The notes under the pieces are model-generated. The model was given only the letters and a program-made list of their open reading frames with translations. It made no database searches and was not told the DNA's origin. From the NCBI GenBank assembly GCA_900768035.1, contig CAAGBH010000027.1, positions 1-16,092 of the forward strand: a stretch of DNA of 16,092 nucleotides. The letters are read 5' to 3'. Below, piece by piece: positions 5,670 through 13,233 of the stretch (its first letter is position 1; each line of letters begins with the position of its first letter). The position numbers were made by a program, and so were the translations under genes. The stretch comes from Clostridia bacterium. Its GTDB lineage: Bacteria > Bacillota > Clostridia > Oscillospirales > Acutalibacteraceae.

Positions 5670-6365
5670 TTGGTATATATAACGGGCGATATGCACGGCG
5701 AACTCGAAAGACTTTACGATAAAAACTTCCGCAAACTAAAAAGCGGTGATGTTCTTATTGTGTGCGGTGATTTTGGATATATTTTTTCGGGCGGAAAAAC
5801 CGAACGGGAAGTTATAGATTATCTTGCGACGAGGCGGTTTGTTACGGCATTTGTTGACGGCACTCACGATAATCTTGAAAAGATAAACAGCGCAAGGGTT
5901 ACATATTGGCACGGCGGTATGGTACATAGAATTAAAGGAAATCTCATACATTTAATGCGAGGACAGATTTTCGATATCGACGGCAATAAATATTTCACTT
6001 TCGGTGGCGGCGAAAGCACCGATAAGGATATGCGCCGAGAACTCGGCAACTGGTGGAGTGACGAAGAACCAACCGCTCTCGAAATGGCAGAGGGAGCAAA
6101 AAGGCTTGACGAAGAAAATTGTATGGTTGATTATATGATTACCCACGAACCGCCGTCGTTGGTTAAAAGCGCAATGCTTCTTCGCAGAGGCGATACCGAC
6201 CGAATTAATAAATTAAACGGTTATTTGCAGGAGATAGGTGATTCCTGTAGTTTTTCCCATTGGTATTTTGGCTCGCTTCATGAGGACCGCAGAATAACAC
6301 CGCACCATTCTTGTGTGTTCAAGAAAATGATTGCTATTAAGTCGGGCAATAAAGACCGCACTTGA
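5670..6365 (+). CDS. Calcineurin-like metallophosphoesterase, motif-degraded
   Basis: The 231-residue protein begins like a metallophosphoesterase: GDMHG (6-10, Asp7/His9) and GDFG (33-36, Asp34), with HEPP (His159) further on. Two metal-binding signatures are altered. The usual GNH[DE] reads GTHD (64-67), losing the Asn, and the usual GHxH near the end reads GSLH (201-204), losing the first His. FVDG before the first and WYF before the second support the alignment. It starts with TTG at 5670, placed six bases after AGAGGTGA; an ATG at 5665 is in another frame and stops after five codons. No signal peptide or membrane helix is seen, so it is probably cytoplasmic. The substrate cannot be named. 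It shares direction with the kinase-like gene 45 bases downstream. It may be a non-catalytic or single-metal variant. Confidence 0.85.
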   Translation: MVYITGDMHGELERLYDKNFRKLKSGDVLIVCGDFGYIFSGGKTEREVIDYLATRRFVTAFVDGTHDNLEKINSARVTYWHGGMVHRIKGNLIHLMRGQIFDIDGNKYFTFGGGESTDKDMRRELGNWWSDEEPTALEMAEGAKRLDEENCMVDYMITHEPPSLVKSAMLLRRGDTDRINKLNGYLQEIGDSCSFSHWYFGSLHEDRRITPHHSCVFKKMIAIKSGNKDRT

Positions 6366-6371
6366 CAAATA

Positions 6372-6380
6372 TGGTATACT
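6372..6380 (+). promoter_or_regulatory. Candidate extended -10 promoter of the kinase-like gene
   Basis: TGGTATACT (6372-6380) is an extended -10 in the 45-base gap before the kinase-like gene. A TTGACA at 6362-6367 is too close to pair with it, and would need a weak TAAATA at 6385 as its own -10. The promoter location is likely; its exact layout is uncertain. Confidence 0.45.
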
Positions 6381-6410
6381 TAAATAAATAATTTTTTTCG
6401 GAGGATTAGT

Positions 6411-8078
6411 ATGATTAACACCGAAAGACTTTGTATGGGTTGTATGAATGATAACGGCGGAGAGAATGTATGTGAAATCTGCGGTTATGATGCTTCTGTG
6501 CAAAATCATAAAGAATGTTTGCAAACGAGAGCGGTTATAAAAGACCGCTATATAGTGGGAAAAGCGCTTTCAGTTAACGGAGAGGGCATTTCCTATATCG
6601 GTTGGGATAATGCAAAGGATTCTATTGTAACAATAAAGGAATATTTCCCGATAGGCGCTGCACATCGTAATGCTGACAGTACGGTTTCTATTGTGGACGG
6701 AAGTCAGTATGCTTTTAATGAAGGGTTGCTTGAATTTCTTGAAATCAACCGCAAATTGATGAATGAAGAACTTCACGCAATAGTAGAAGTTTTAGATGTT
6801 TTTGAGGAAAACGGAACGGCTTTTGCTATTTTGCAGAATGTTCAAGGTATCACCTTGCGTGACTTTTTAACCCGCAATGGCGGAACGCTCAAATGGGAAC
6901 AGGCAAGGGCGCTTTTACTTCCGCTTATTGATACTGTTAAAAATATCAATGATATGGGTATCATTCATAAAGGAATATCGGTTGATACGATTCTTGTTGG
7001 CAGAGACGGGAAGTTAAGACTTACCGATTTTGCTATAAATAAACTGCGCACCGCTAATGACAGTATTGAAACTGAATTGTTGGATGGCTTTGCGGCTGTT
7101 GAACAGTATGGTGTTGAGAATTTGCAGGTTGACGCTTATACCGATGTTTACGGCTTTTGCGCCACCTTGTTTAATGTGCTTATAGGCACAGTTCCGCCTA
7201 AGTCCACTTTGAGACTTGAAAATGAATCAATGTCGATTCCCTCAAAATTTGCTGAGGAATTGCCGAGACACGTATTGGCGGCATTGGCAAACGGTTTACA
7301 GGTAAGACCCCAGGACCGAACAAAAGATATCGAAACATTTAAAAATGAATTGGTTTACGGTGAAATCGCTGAAGCGCCTGCACCAGTAAAAGAAAAACCT
7401 GTAAAGAAAAACGGAAAAGCCAAAAAATCAAAGGGCAATATTAAGTATGTTGCAATATCGGCGATTATAACTGCAGTTGTATTCTTAGGTGTTGCGGCAA
7501 TACTGGTTTTCACTGTGTTTAAAGAAGATGTTTTCGGCACGGAGTCTGCGCCGAGCGAATCAAATTCTTCTATATCTGCACCTGTGGTTGAATCTATCGG
7601 TACGGTTGACAGCGATGCGGTCGAATCGGTAAAACTTTACGGTGTTCCAAATTTCAAAGGCAAAACTTATGCTGAAATTATGGATAACGAAGATAACGAT
7701 AAGTTTGAAATTGTTATTAAGGATAAAGAATTTTCAGAAACTGTTGCAAAGGGAGCGGTTTGCAAGCAATCTGTAAAGGAAGGCTCACAGGTTGAAAGGG
7801 ATACTAAAATTGAAATTACTATCAGTTTAGGACCGAAGAATATTAAAATTGCAAATGTTGTGGGACTAAGTGAACAGGAAGCAAAACTTGAACTTCTAAA
7901 ACAAGGTTTCTTATATGAAAATATTGAAGTGCTTGAAAAGTATGACGAGGAAAGTGAGCCCGGTGTAGTGCTGGAACAGTCGCCTAAATACAGTCAGTCG
8001 GTAAGCGCGGATATTACTGTTCAGATTTATATTAACACATATAAAGGCGAAGAACCTATGGATGACTTAGGATTTTAA
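6411..8078 (+). CDS. Zinc-ribbon, kinase-like, TM, PASTA-type protein (probable pseudokinase)
   Basis: The 555-residue protein has four parts. An N-terminal zinc ribbon (Cys8, Cys11, Cys21, Cys24) is followed by a Ser/Thr kinase fold (about 45-315), a basic linker and one membrane helix (about 345-370). An extracellular part has a Ser-rich stretch and two PASTA-like repeats (about 408-474 and 477-544). PASTA domains of Firmicute kinases bind peptidoglycan fragments. The ATP-site Lys (TIK, Lys76) and the metal-binding Asp (DFA, 206-208) remain. The catalytic loop that should read HRD-x4-N reads HKGISVDT (186-193), so both the catalytic Asp and the Asn are missing. It is probably a pseudokinase sensor or scaffold. 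The start has GGAGG seven bases upstream. It may be co-transcribed with the phosphoesterase and is followed by the nusA operon promoter. Confidence 0.85.
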   Translation: MINTERLCMGCMNDNGGENVCEICGYDASVQNHKECLQTRAVIKDRYIVGKALSVNGEGISYIGWDNAKDSIVTIKEYFPIGAAHRNADSTVSIVDGSQYAFNEGLLEFLEINRKLMNEELHAIVEVLDVFEENGTAFAILQNVQGITLRDFLTRNGGTLKWEQARALLLPLIDTVKNINDMGIIHKGISVDTILVGRDGKLRLTDFAINKLRTANDSIETELLDGFAAVEQYGVENLQVDAYTDVYGFCATLFNVLIGTVPPKSTLRLENESMSIPSKFAEELPRHVLAALANGLQVRPQDRTKDIETFKNELVYGEIAEAPAPVKEKPVKKNGKAKKSKGNIKYVAISAIITAVVFLGVAAILVFTVFKEDVFGTESAPSESNSSISAPVVESIGTVDSDAVESVKLYGVPNFKGKTYAEIMDNEDNDKFEIVIKDKEFSETVAKGAVCKQSVKEGSQVERDTKIEITISLGPKNIKIANVVGLSEQEAKLELLKQGFLYENIEVLEKYDEESEPGVVLEQSPKYSQSVSADITVQIYINTYKGEEPMDDLGF

Positions 8079-8086
8079 AATAATAC

Positions 8087-8115
8087 TTGATTTTATTTAA
8101 AAAGTGTGTTATAAT
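8087..8115 (+). promoter_or_regulatory. Promoter of the rimP-nusA-infB operon
   Basis: TTGATT (8087-8092), a 17-base spacer and a perfect TATAAT (8110-8115) preceded by TGT (extended -10) lie between the kinase-like gene and rimP. This is the only convincing promoter seen for the nine-gene operon. Confidence 0.87.
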
Positions 8116-8132
8116 CCCTTTAAAGATGTTAG

Positions 8133-8168
8133 AAAGGTGAGTGGCTCAAAGCCGCTCACTTTTGTTTT
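8133..8168 (+). terminator. Leader hairpin / attenuator upstream of rimP
   Basis: GTGAGTGGC (8137-8145) pairs with GCCGCTCAC (8151-8159) around TCAAA, with one G-T pair. A-T pairs extend the stem on both sides, and T-rich sequence (TTTTGTTTT) follows. It lies in the transcribed leader, about 25 bases before the rimP ribosome-binding site. It looks like an intrinsic terminator used as an attenuator. In B. subtilis the equivalent operon is reported to be autoregulated through NusA-dependent termination in its leader; applying that here is inference. Confidence 0.75.
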
Positions 8169-8193
8169 GGAAATATTTAAAGGAGATGAAAAA

Positions 8194-8646
8194 ATGGCAA
8201 ACGCTGCCGAAAAGGTGTATTCCCTTATTAAAGAAACTGTCGAGAATGAGGGCGTTTCGCTTTGGGATGTCCGCTTTTTAAAAGAGGGCGCATCGTGGTA
8301 TTTAAGGGTGTTTATTGATAAGGAAGACGGTATTACAATTGATGACTGTACCAATGTTACCCACGCTATAAACCCGATAATTGACGAGGCTGACCCTATT
8401 GATAAGTCTTATTATCTTGAGGTTTGCTCCTGCGGAATTGAAAGGGAACTTTTAAAACCTGAGCATTTCGAGAAAGTTTTGGGGCAAAAAGTTAAAATCA
8501 AACTCTATAAAGCGGTTGACGGTGTTAAAGAGTTTGTTGGAATTTTAAAGGGTTTTGAACCTGAGATTGTAATAGAAACAGACGGTATTGAACGCAAATT
8601 TGCTTTAAAAGATATTTCAAAAGCAAATCTATGCGATTTTGAATAA
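8194..8646 (+). CDS. rimP: Ribosome maturation factor RimP
   Basis: This 150-residue protein is the usual length for RimP, which binds the 30S subunit and aids its late assembly. The N-terminal alpha/beta domain includes LRVFIDKEDGITIDDCTNVTHAI and the family stretch YYLEVCSCGIEREL (about 82-95), where SSPG is more common. The C-terminal SH3-like domain follows (KVKIKLYKAVDGVKEFVGILKGF...). The start at 8194 is chosen because AGGAG lies nine bases upstream. An in-frame ATG at 8104 would lie in the promoter and cover the leader hairpin. It is the first gene of the nusA operon, with 25 bases to nusA. Confidence 0.95.
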   Translation: MANAAEKVYSLIKETVENEGVSLWDVRFLKEGASWYLRVFIDKEDGITIDDCTNVTHAINPIIDEADPIDKSYYLEVCSCGIERELLKPEHFEKVLGQKVKIKLYKAVDGVKEFVGILKGFEPEIVIETDGIERKFALKDISKANLCDFE

Positions 8647-8671
8647 AATTTGTTTGGAGGAATTAAGAAAA

Positions 8672-9757
8672 ATGGCAAGGCAAAAGAAAAACGTAAAAAA
8701 AGAAAATAATAATGCTGAATTTTTTGAGGCTTTAAGACTTATGGAGGAAGAAAGAGGTATTCCGAAAGAGTTTATCGCTGAAAAAATTGCAGATGCAATT
8801 ACGGTTGCTGCCCGTAAAGATTACGGCGGAAATGAAATCGTTTCCTGTGTAATTGACTGTGATAATGAAATCTTCACAGTTACCGCTCGTAAGACGGTTG
8901 TTGACGAAGTGGTTGATCCGTTCACAGAAATTTCTAAAGAAGATGCGGCTGTGATTGACCCGAATTCTATAACTAACGGTTTTGTTGATATCAAACTTGA
9001 CCCGAGAAAGTTTGGCAGAGTTGTTGCTCAGAACTCTAAGAATAACTTCCGTCAGGGTGTACGTGAGGCTGAAAGAGGACAGACTTTGGCTGAATTCCAA
9101 AGCAAAACACGTGAACTTGTCACTGCGGTTGTTCAGAAAATCGACCCTAAAACAGGAAATGCAATTCTTGCTATCGGTCATAATGAAGCAACACTTCCTA
9201 AACTTGAACAGGTGCCGGATGAACTCTTAAAAGAGGGCGACCATATCAAAGTTTATGTTGTTGACGTAAAAGAAACCGACCGTGGCGCAAAAATTATGCT
9301 TTCCCGTACACATCCGGGTCTCGTTAAGCGTCTTTTTGAAACCGAAGTTCCTGAAATTTTCGACGGCACTATTGAAATTAAAGCGGTTTCCCGTCAGGCA
9401 GGCTCAAGAACGAAAATTGCGGTTTATTCACCTGACCCTGAAGTTGATGCGGTTGGCGCTTGTATCGGTCCTAAGGGTGAGCGTGTTAATAAAATTGTTG
9501 ACGAACTTGCAGGCGAAAAGATTGATATCGTAAAATACAGCGAAGACCCAACATTGTTTGTTGCAGAAGCATTATCTCCTGCTAAGGTTGTTTCGGTTGA
9601 AGTTGAAAGCGAAGAACCGAAAGTTTGCAAGGCAAGTGTTCCTGAAGCACAGTTATCACTTGCTATCGGTAATAAGGGACAGAATGTTCGTCTTGCTGCA
9701 AAACTTACCGGTTGGAAAATTGATATTCACCCTGAAAGCGGTTTCTTTGGTGAATAA
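8672..9757 (+). CDS. nusA: Transcription termination/antitermination factor NusA
   Basis: This 361-residue protein binds RNA polymerase and nascent RNA and modulates pausing, termination and antitermination. The N-terminal polymerase-binding domain spans about 13-130. An S1 domain (about 140-210, from QTLAEFQSKTRELVTAVV to IMLSRTHP) and two KH domains follow. KH1 has IGPKGERV (265-272); KH2 has IGNKGQNVRLA (332-342). The length matches the Gram-positive form without the C-terminal acidic repeats of E. coli NusA. The start ATG 8672 follows TTGGAGG; the frame is open upstream to 8639 but that part overlaps rimP and lacks a ribosome site. NusA may control its own operon through the leader hairpin. 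Confidence 0.97.
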   Translation: MARQKKNVKKENNNAEFFEALRLMEEERGIPKEFIAEKIADAITVAARKDYGGNEIVSCVIDCDNEIFTVTARKTVVDEVVDPFTEISKEDAAVIDPNSITNGFVDIKLDPRKFGRVVAQNSKNNFRQGVREAERGQTLAEFQSKTRELVTAVVQKIDPKTGNAILAIGHNEATLPKLEQVPDELLKEGDHIKVYVVDVKETDRGAKIMLSRTHPGLVKRLFETEVPEIFDGTIEIKAVSRQAGSRTKIAVYSPDPEVDAVGACIGPKGERVNKIVDELAGEKIDIVKYSEDPTLFVAEALSPAKVVSVEVESEEPKVCKASVPEAQLSLAIGNKGQNVRLAAKLTGWKIDIHPESGFFGE

Positions 9758-9785
9758 TATAATCTGAAAGGCAAAGGAAATTATT

Positions 9786-10058
9786 ATGAGTGCGAAAAAA
9801 ACACCTATGCGTATGTGCACAGGTTGCCGTGAAATGAAACCCAAAAGAGAACTTATCCGTATTGTTAAAACCACAGACGGTGAAATCAAACTTGATTTAA
9901 CGGGTAAACTTAACGGCAGAGGCGCATATATTTGCAAATCTTGTGACTGTCTTGCAAAGGCGCAAAAATCAAATGCTCTTTCCCGTGCATTTTCTTGTGC
10001 GGTTTCGAATGAGATTTATGAAAATCTTGAAAGGTCGATAAAAGACATTGAAGAATAA
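9786..10058 (+). CDS. rnpM: RNase P modulator RnpM (YlxR family)
   Basis: This 90-residue protein has the YlxR/DUF448 signature: PMRMCTGCREMKPKRELIRIV at the start and LNGRGAYIC in the middle, with cysteine pairs C11/C14 and C50/C53. The family binds RNA, and the B. subtilis member has been reported to bind RNase P RNA and lower its activity, hence the name RnpM. The gene sits 28 bases after nusA behind an AAAGG site. Its end overlaps the next gene by 11 bases, a layout seen across Firmicutes and pointing to translational coupling. Confidence 0.93.
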   Translation: MSAKKTPMRMCTGCREMKPKRELIRIVKTTDGEIKLDLTGKLNGRGAYICKSCDCLAKAQKSNALSRAFSCAVSNEIYENLERSIKDIEE

Positions 10059-10365
10059 AATTTTAACCCTTTTGGGTTTCGCAACAAAGGCGGGAAGACT
10101 TAGTTTTGGTATGAAAGCCACCGAGGAAGCCTTGAAATCGGGCAAATCAAAAGTTGTGGTGATAGCCGATGATGTTTCGCCCAAAAGCAAAAAGGAAGTT
10201 TTGTTTTTCTCTCATAATAAAGATGTTCAGATAATAACCTTAAAGGATACAACTATTACTGATGTATCGGAAGCGGTTGGCAGAAAATGCGGTATAATTT
10301 CGGTCAACGATAAAGGCTTTGCCGATGCAATATTAAATATAACAGGAGGAAATGCCAATGACTAA
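10048..10365 (+). CDS. ylxQ: L7Ae-family RNA-binding protein YlxQ
   Basis: This 105-residue L7Ae/L30e-type protein belongs to the kink-turn RNA binders found in the nusA-infB operon of Firmicutes. The N-terminus KILTLLGFATKAGRLSFG and the strand VVVIADDVSPKSKKEV fit the family. Translation most likely starts at the TTG at 10048, inside rnpM, because family proteins begin at this point; the nearest in-frame ATG would remove the first helix. The ribosome site (AAAGG, ending 10034) is 13 bases away, so expression probably depends on coupling to rnpM. The 3' end overlaps infB by 8 bases. Its precise role is unknown. Confidence 0.88.
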   Translation: MKNKILTLLGFATKAGRLSFGMKATEEALKSGKSKVVVIADDVSPKSKKEVLFFSHNKDVQIITLKDTTITDVSEAVGRKCGIISVNDKGFADAILNITGGNAND

Positions 10366-12874
10366 TAAATATAAAATCAGCGACCTTGCTAAAGATTTTA
10401 AATTAAGTTCCAAAGAGGTAATTGCTATAGTTACTGAAATTACAGGAACTGAAAAGAAAGCAAGCGCTACACTTGATGAAAGTCAGATTGGCTTGTTTTT
10501 TAATAAAATAACAAAAGATAATCAGGTCAAGGATTTCAAGAGTTACTTTGCAACAGGTGAAGAATCCCGTGAAAAAGCCAAGAAAGCCAGAGAAGAAGAA
10601 AAGAATAAAAAACTTCTTGAACAGATGGCAATTCTTGAACAGTTAAAGGCGGCTGCCGCTGCCCAAAACGGCGAAAAAGCACCTGAAGAAAAGAAAGAAG
10701 AACCCAAAAAGGCTAAGGCTCCGGCTAAACCTAAAACCGAAGAGGTTAAAAAGGAAACTAAAAAGCCAGAACCTAAAAAAGCAGAGCCTAAAAAGGAAGA
10801 AAAGAAAGAAGAGCCTAAAGTGGAGCATAAGCCTTCTAATCCACAGCCTTTTGTTTCTAAAAAGAAAGATAAGGTTGCAGGCGCCACTCCAAACAGAGGT
10901 CCTGCTGAAATCCGTCATATCGACACCCGTACTTCAAATGTAAACATTGATAAGTATAACGAAAGATATGAAACTATTGCTCCTGCTAATTCTATGAAAG
11001 ATAATTTCTCAAGAAAGCAGAAGATTAAGCAAAAATCTCAGGATTACCGCCGTCCGCAAGGCGCTAAGCGTGAAACTGAGGCAGATAAGATGCGCCGTAT
11101 TCAACTTGAGCGCATCAAAAAGACACCTATTACTGTTACAGTCGGTGACGAAATCACAGTTGGCGAATTGGCTGCGGCTATGAAGAAAACTGCGGCAGAA
11201 GTTATTAAAGAACTTTTGAAACTCGGCATGATGACTACTGTAAATCAGGTTATTGATTATGATACCGCTGAAATTGTTGTTACAGAAATGGGCGCTAAAA
11301 TTCAGCGTGCAGTTGTTGTTACTATCGAAGAACAGATTATGGATGATACAGAAGACAATGCAGACAACTTGAAACCGAGAAGTCCTGTTGTTGTTGTTAT
11401 GGGACACGTTGACCACGGTAAAACTTCATTGCTTGATGCTATCCGTAACACAGCAGTAACCAATACTGAGGCAGGCGGTATTACTCAGCACATCGGTGCT
11501 TACAGAGTAAACTGCAACGGTAATGATATAACATTCCTCGATACTCCCGGTCACGCCGCATTTACTTCGATGCGTCAACGTGGCGCTATGGCTACCGATA
11601 TTGCGGTGCTTGTTGTTGCTGCAGATGACGGTATTATGCCACAGACTATTGAGGCTATCAACCATGCTAAAGCCGCAAAGGTTCAGATTATTGTTGCTAT
11701 CAATAAAATGGATAAACCCGAGGCTAATCCCGATAGAATTTTGCAACAGTTGACAGAACACGAACTCGTTCCTGAAGAATGGGGCGGTGATATTATCTGT
11801 GTTCCTGTATCTGCTAAAACTCATATGGGTATTGATAACTTATTGGAAAATATATTGCTCGTTGCTGAAATGCAGGAACTCAAGGCTAACCCTGACAGAC
11901 GTGCTAAAGGTATTGTTATTGAAGCCCGTCTTGATAAGGGACGTGGTCCTGTTGCATCCTTGCTTGTTCAGAACGGTACTCTTAAAACAGGTGATATCAT
12001 CGTTGCGGGCACATCGGTTGGCCGTGTGCGTGTAATGACCAATGAAAACGGTATCCAACTTCAAGAGGCTGGTCCGTCTGTGCCTGTTGAGATTACAGGT
12101 CTTGCCGAAACACCGAATGCAGGCGATGTATTCGATGCAGTTTCGGATGAAAGACTTGCCCGTCAACTTGTTGAACAAAGAAAGCAAAAAGCAAAAGACG
12201 AACTTAACAATGCAAAACAAAAGGTTACACTTGATAACCTCTTTGAAAATCTTTCAGAGGGCGAACTCAAAGAACTTAACATTATTGTTAAAGCCGATGT
12301 TCAAGGCTCTGTTGAAGCAGTCAGAGAAAGCCTTGTTAAACTTTCTAATGAGGAAGTGCGTGTAAGCGTTATCCACGGCGGTGTGGGTGCAGTTAATGAA
12401 TCCGACGTAACACTCGCTCAGGCTTCGGGCGCTATTATCGTTGGCTTTAATGTCCGTCCTGATGCCGTTGCTAAAACTCTTGCCGAGCGTGAGGGTGTAG
12501 ATATGCGTATGTACCGCATTATCTATGACTGTATTGAAGAAATCGAGTCGGCTATGAAGGGTATGTTAGCGCCTAAATATCGTGAAAATCAACTTGGAAG
12601 TGTTGAGGTTCGCAGCGTTTATAAGATTTCTAATGTCGGCACAGTTGCAGGTTGTTATATAACAAACGGTAAGGTTACTCGTGCGTGTCAAATCCGTGTT
12701 GTTCGTGACGGTATTGTTATCTGCGAAGATAAGATTGATTCTTTGCGCCGTTTCAAAGACGATGTTAAGGAAGTGGCACAGGGTTATGAATGCGGTATCG
12801 GTCTTGAAAAATTTGCCGATATCAAAGAGGGCGACGTTTTTGAAGCCTTCGTTATGGAGGAGTACAGAGATTAA
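10358..12874 (+). CDS. infB: Translation initiation factor IF-2
   Basis: This 838-residue GTPase delivers initiator tRNA and promotes subunit joining. The N-terminus has an IF2N-type domain (about 1-50), then a Lys/Glu/Pro-rich low-complexity linker (about 105-165) and a second IF2N module (about 258-310). The G domain has all signatures: GHVDHGKT (349-356), GGITQH (373-378), DTPGH (395-399), NKMD (449-452) and SAKTHMG. Domains II, III and the C-terminal initiator-tRNA-binding domain follow, to the end. ATG 10358 is preferred over ATG 10352 because AGGAGG (10344-10349) is eight bases from the former and only two from the latter. It overlaps ylxQ (ATGACTAA), and its stop overlaps the rbfA start. 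Confidence 0.97.
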   Translation: MTNKYKISDLAKDFKLSSKEVIAIVTEITGTEKKASATLDESQIGLFFNKITKDNQVKDFKSYFATGEESREKAKKAREEEKNKKLLEQMAILEQLKAAAAAQNGEKAPEEKKEEPKKAKAPAKPKTEEVKKETKKPEPKKAEPKKEEKKEEPKVEHKPSNPQPFVSKKKDKVAGATPNRGPAEIRHIDTRTSNVNIDKYNERYETIAPANSMKDNFSRKQKIKQKSQDYRRPQGAKRETEADKMRRIQLERIKKTPITVTVGDEITVGELAAAMKKTAAEVIKELLKLGMMTTVNQVIDYDTAEIVVTEMGAKIQRAVVVTIEEQIMDDTEDNADNLKPRSPVVVVMGHVDHGKTSLLDAIRNTAVTNTEAGGITQHIGAYRVNCNGNDITFLDTPGHAAFTSMRQRGAMATDIAVLVVAADDGIMPQTIEAINHAKAAKVQIIVAINKMDKPEANPDRILQQLTEHELVPEEWGGDIICVPVSAKTHMGIDNLLENILLVAEMQELKANPDRRAKGIVIEARLDKGRGPVASLLVQNGTLKTGDIIVAGTSVGRVRVMTNENGIQLQEAGPSVPVEITGLAETPNAGDVFDAVSDERLARQLVEQRKQKAKDELNNAKQKVTLDNLFENLSEGELKELNIIVKADVQGSVEAVRESLVKLSNEEVRVSVIHGGVGAVNESDVTLAQASGAIIVGFNVRPDAVAKTLAEREGVDMRMYRIIYDCIEEIESAMKGMLAPKYRENQLGSVEVRSVYKISNVGTVAGCYITNGKVTRACQIRVVRDGIVICEDKIDSLRRFKDDVKEVAQGYECGIGLEKFADIKEGDVFEAFVMEEYRD

Positions 12875-13233
12875 TGGCTGGTTTCAGAATTAACCGTATA
12901 ACATCTGATATAAAAATCACTCTGTCTGAACTTCTGCGTGAAATTAAGGACCCGAGAGTAAGCAAGCTTTTAAGTATTGTAAAGGTTGATGTCTCGGGTG
13001 ACCTTTCTTATGCTACGGTTTATGTAAGCGCTATCGAAGGGTATGAAGCAACAGTAAATTCTGTTAAAGCGTTAAAGGGCGCTTCGGGATTTTTGCGCCG
13101 TGAACTCGGTTCTAAACTTATGCTTCGTAAAGTTCCGGAACTTCGCTTTGTGGCTGACGATTCTATTGAACAGAGTGCCAATATATCAAAGATTATTGAT
13201 TCTTTTAAAGAGGAAAAAACTAATGAAGATTAA
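12874..13233 (+). CDS. rbfA: 30S ribosome-binding factor RbfA
   Basis: This 119-residue KH-like protein helps mature the 16S rRNA 5' end on the 30S subunit and is important in the cold. Family features are the start MAGFRINRITSDIKITLSELL, the pair KDPRVS...VKVDVSGDLSYATVYVS and the C-terminal RRELGSKLMLRKVPELRFVADDSIEQ. The start ATG overlaps the infB stop codon (TAATG), and GGAGG lies 13 bases upstream, so translation is probably coupled to infB. The small ylxP gene that stands between infB and rbfA in Bacillus is absent here. Confidence 0.96.
   Translation: MAGFRINRITSDIKITLSELLREIKDPRVSKLLSIVKVDVSGDLSYATVYVSAIEGYEATVNSVKALKGASGFLRRELGSKLMLRKVPELRFVADDSIEQSANISKIIDSFKEEKTNED

Noticed and set aside
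6362..6380. TTGACA plus TATACT as one promoter
   Set aside because: The boxes are only seven bases apart, far too close for one polymerase; the extended -10 alone is the better reading.
8104..8193. N-terminal extension of rimP
   Set aside because: The upstream ATG lies between the -35 and -10 boxes, before the expected transcript start, so it cannot be on the mRNA from that promoter.
9424..9937. Minus-strand frames antisense to nusA and rnpM
   Set aside because: They overlap strongly conserved genes, lack ribosome sites and have compositions typical of shadow frames.
10543..10918. Ser/Phe-rich minus-strand frames opposite the IF-2 linker
   Set aside because: These are the complement of the Lys/Glu-rich codons of infB (ctt/ttc runs), not independent hydrophobic proteins.
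13100..13222. N-terminal extension of the DHH protein
   Set aside because: The stretch is rbfA read in another frame; ATG 13223 has a ribosome site at the right distance.
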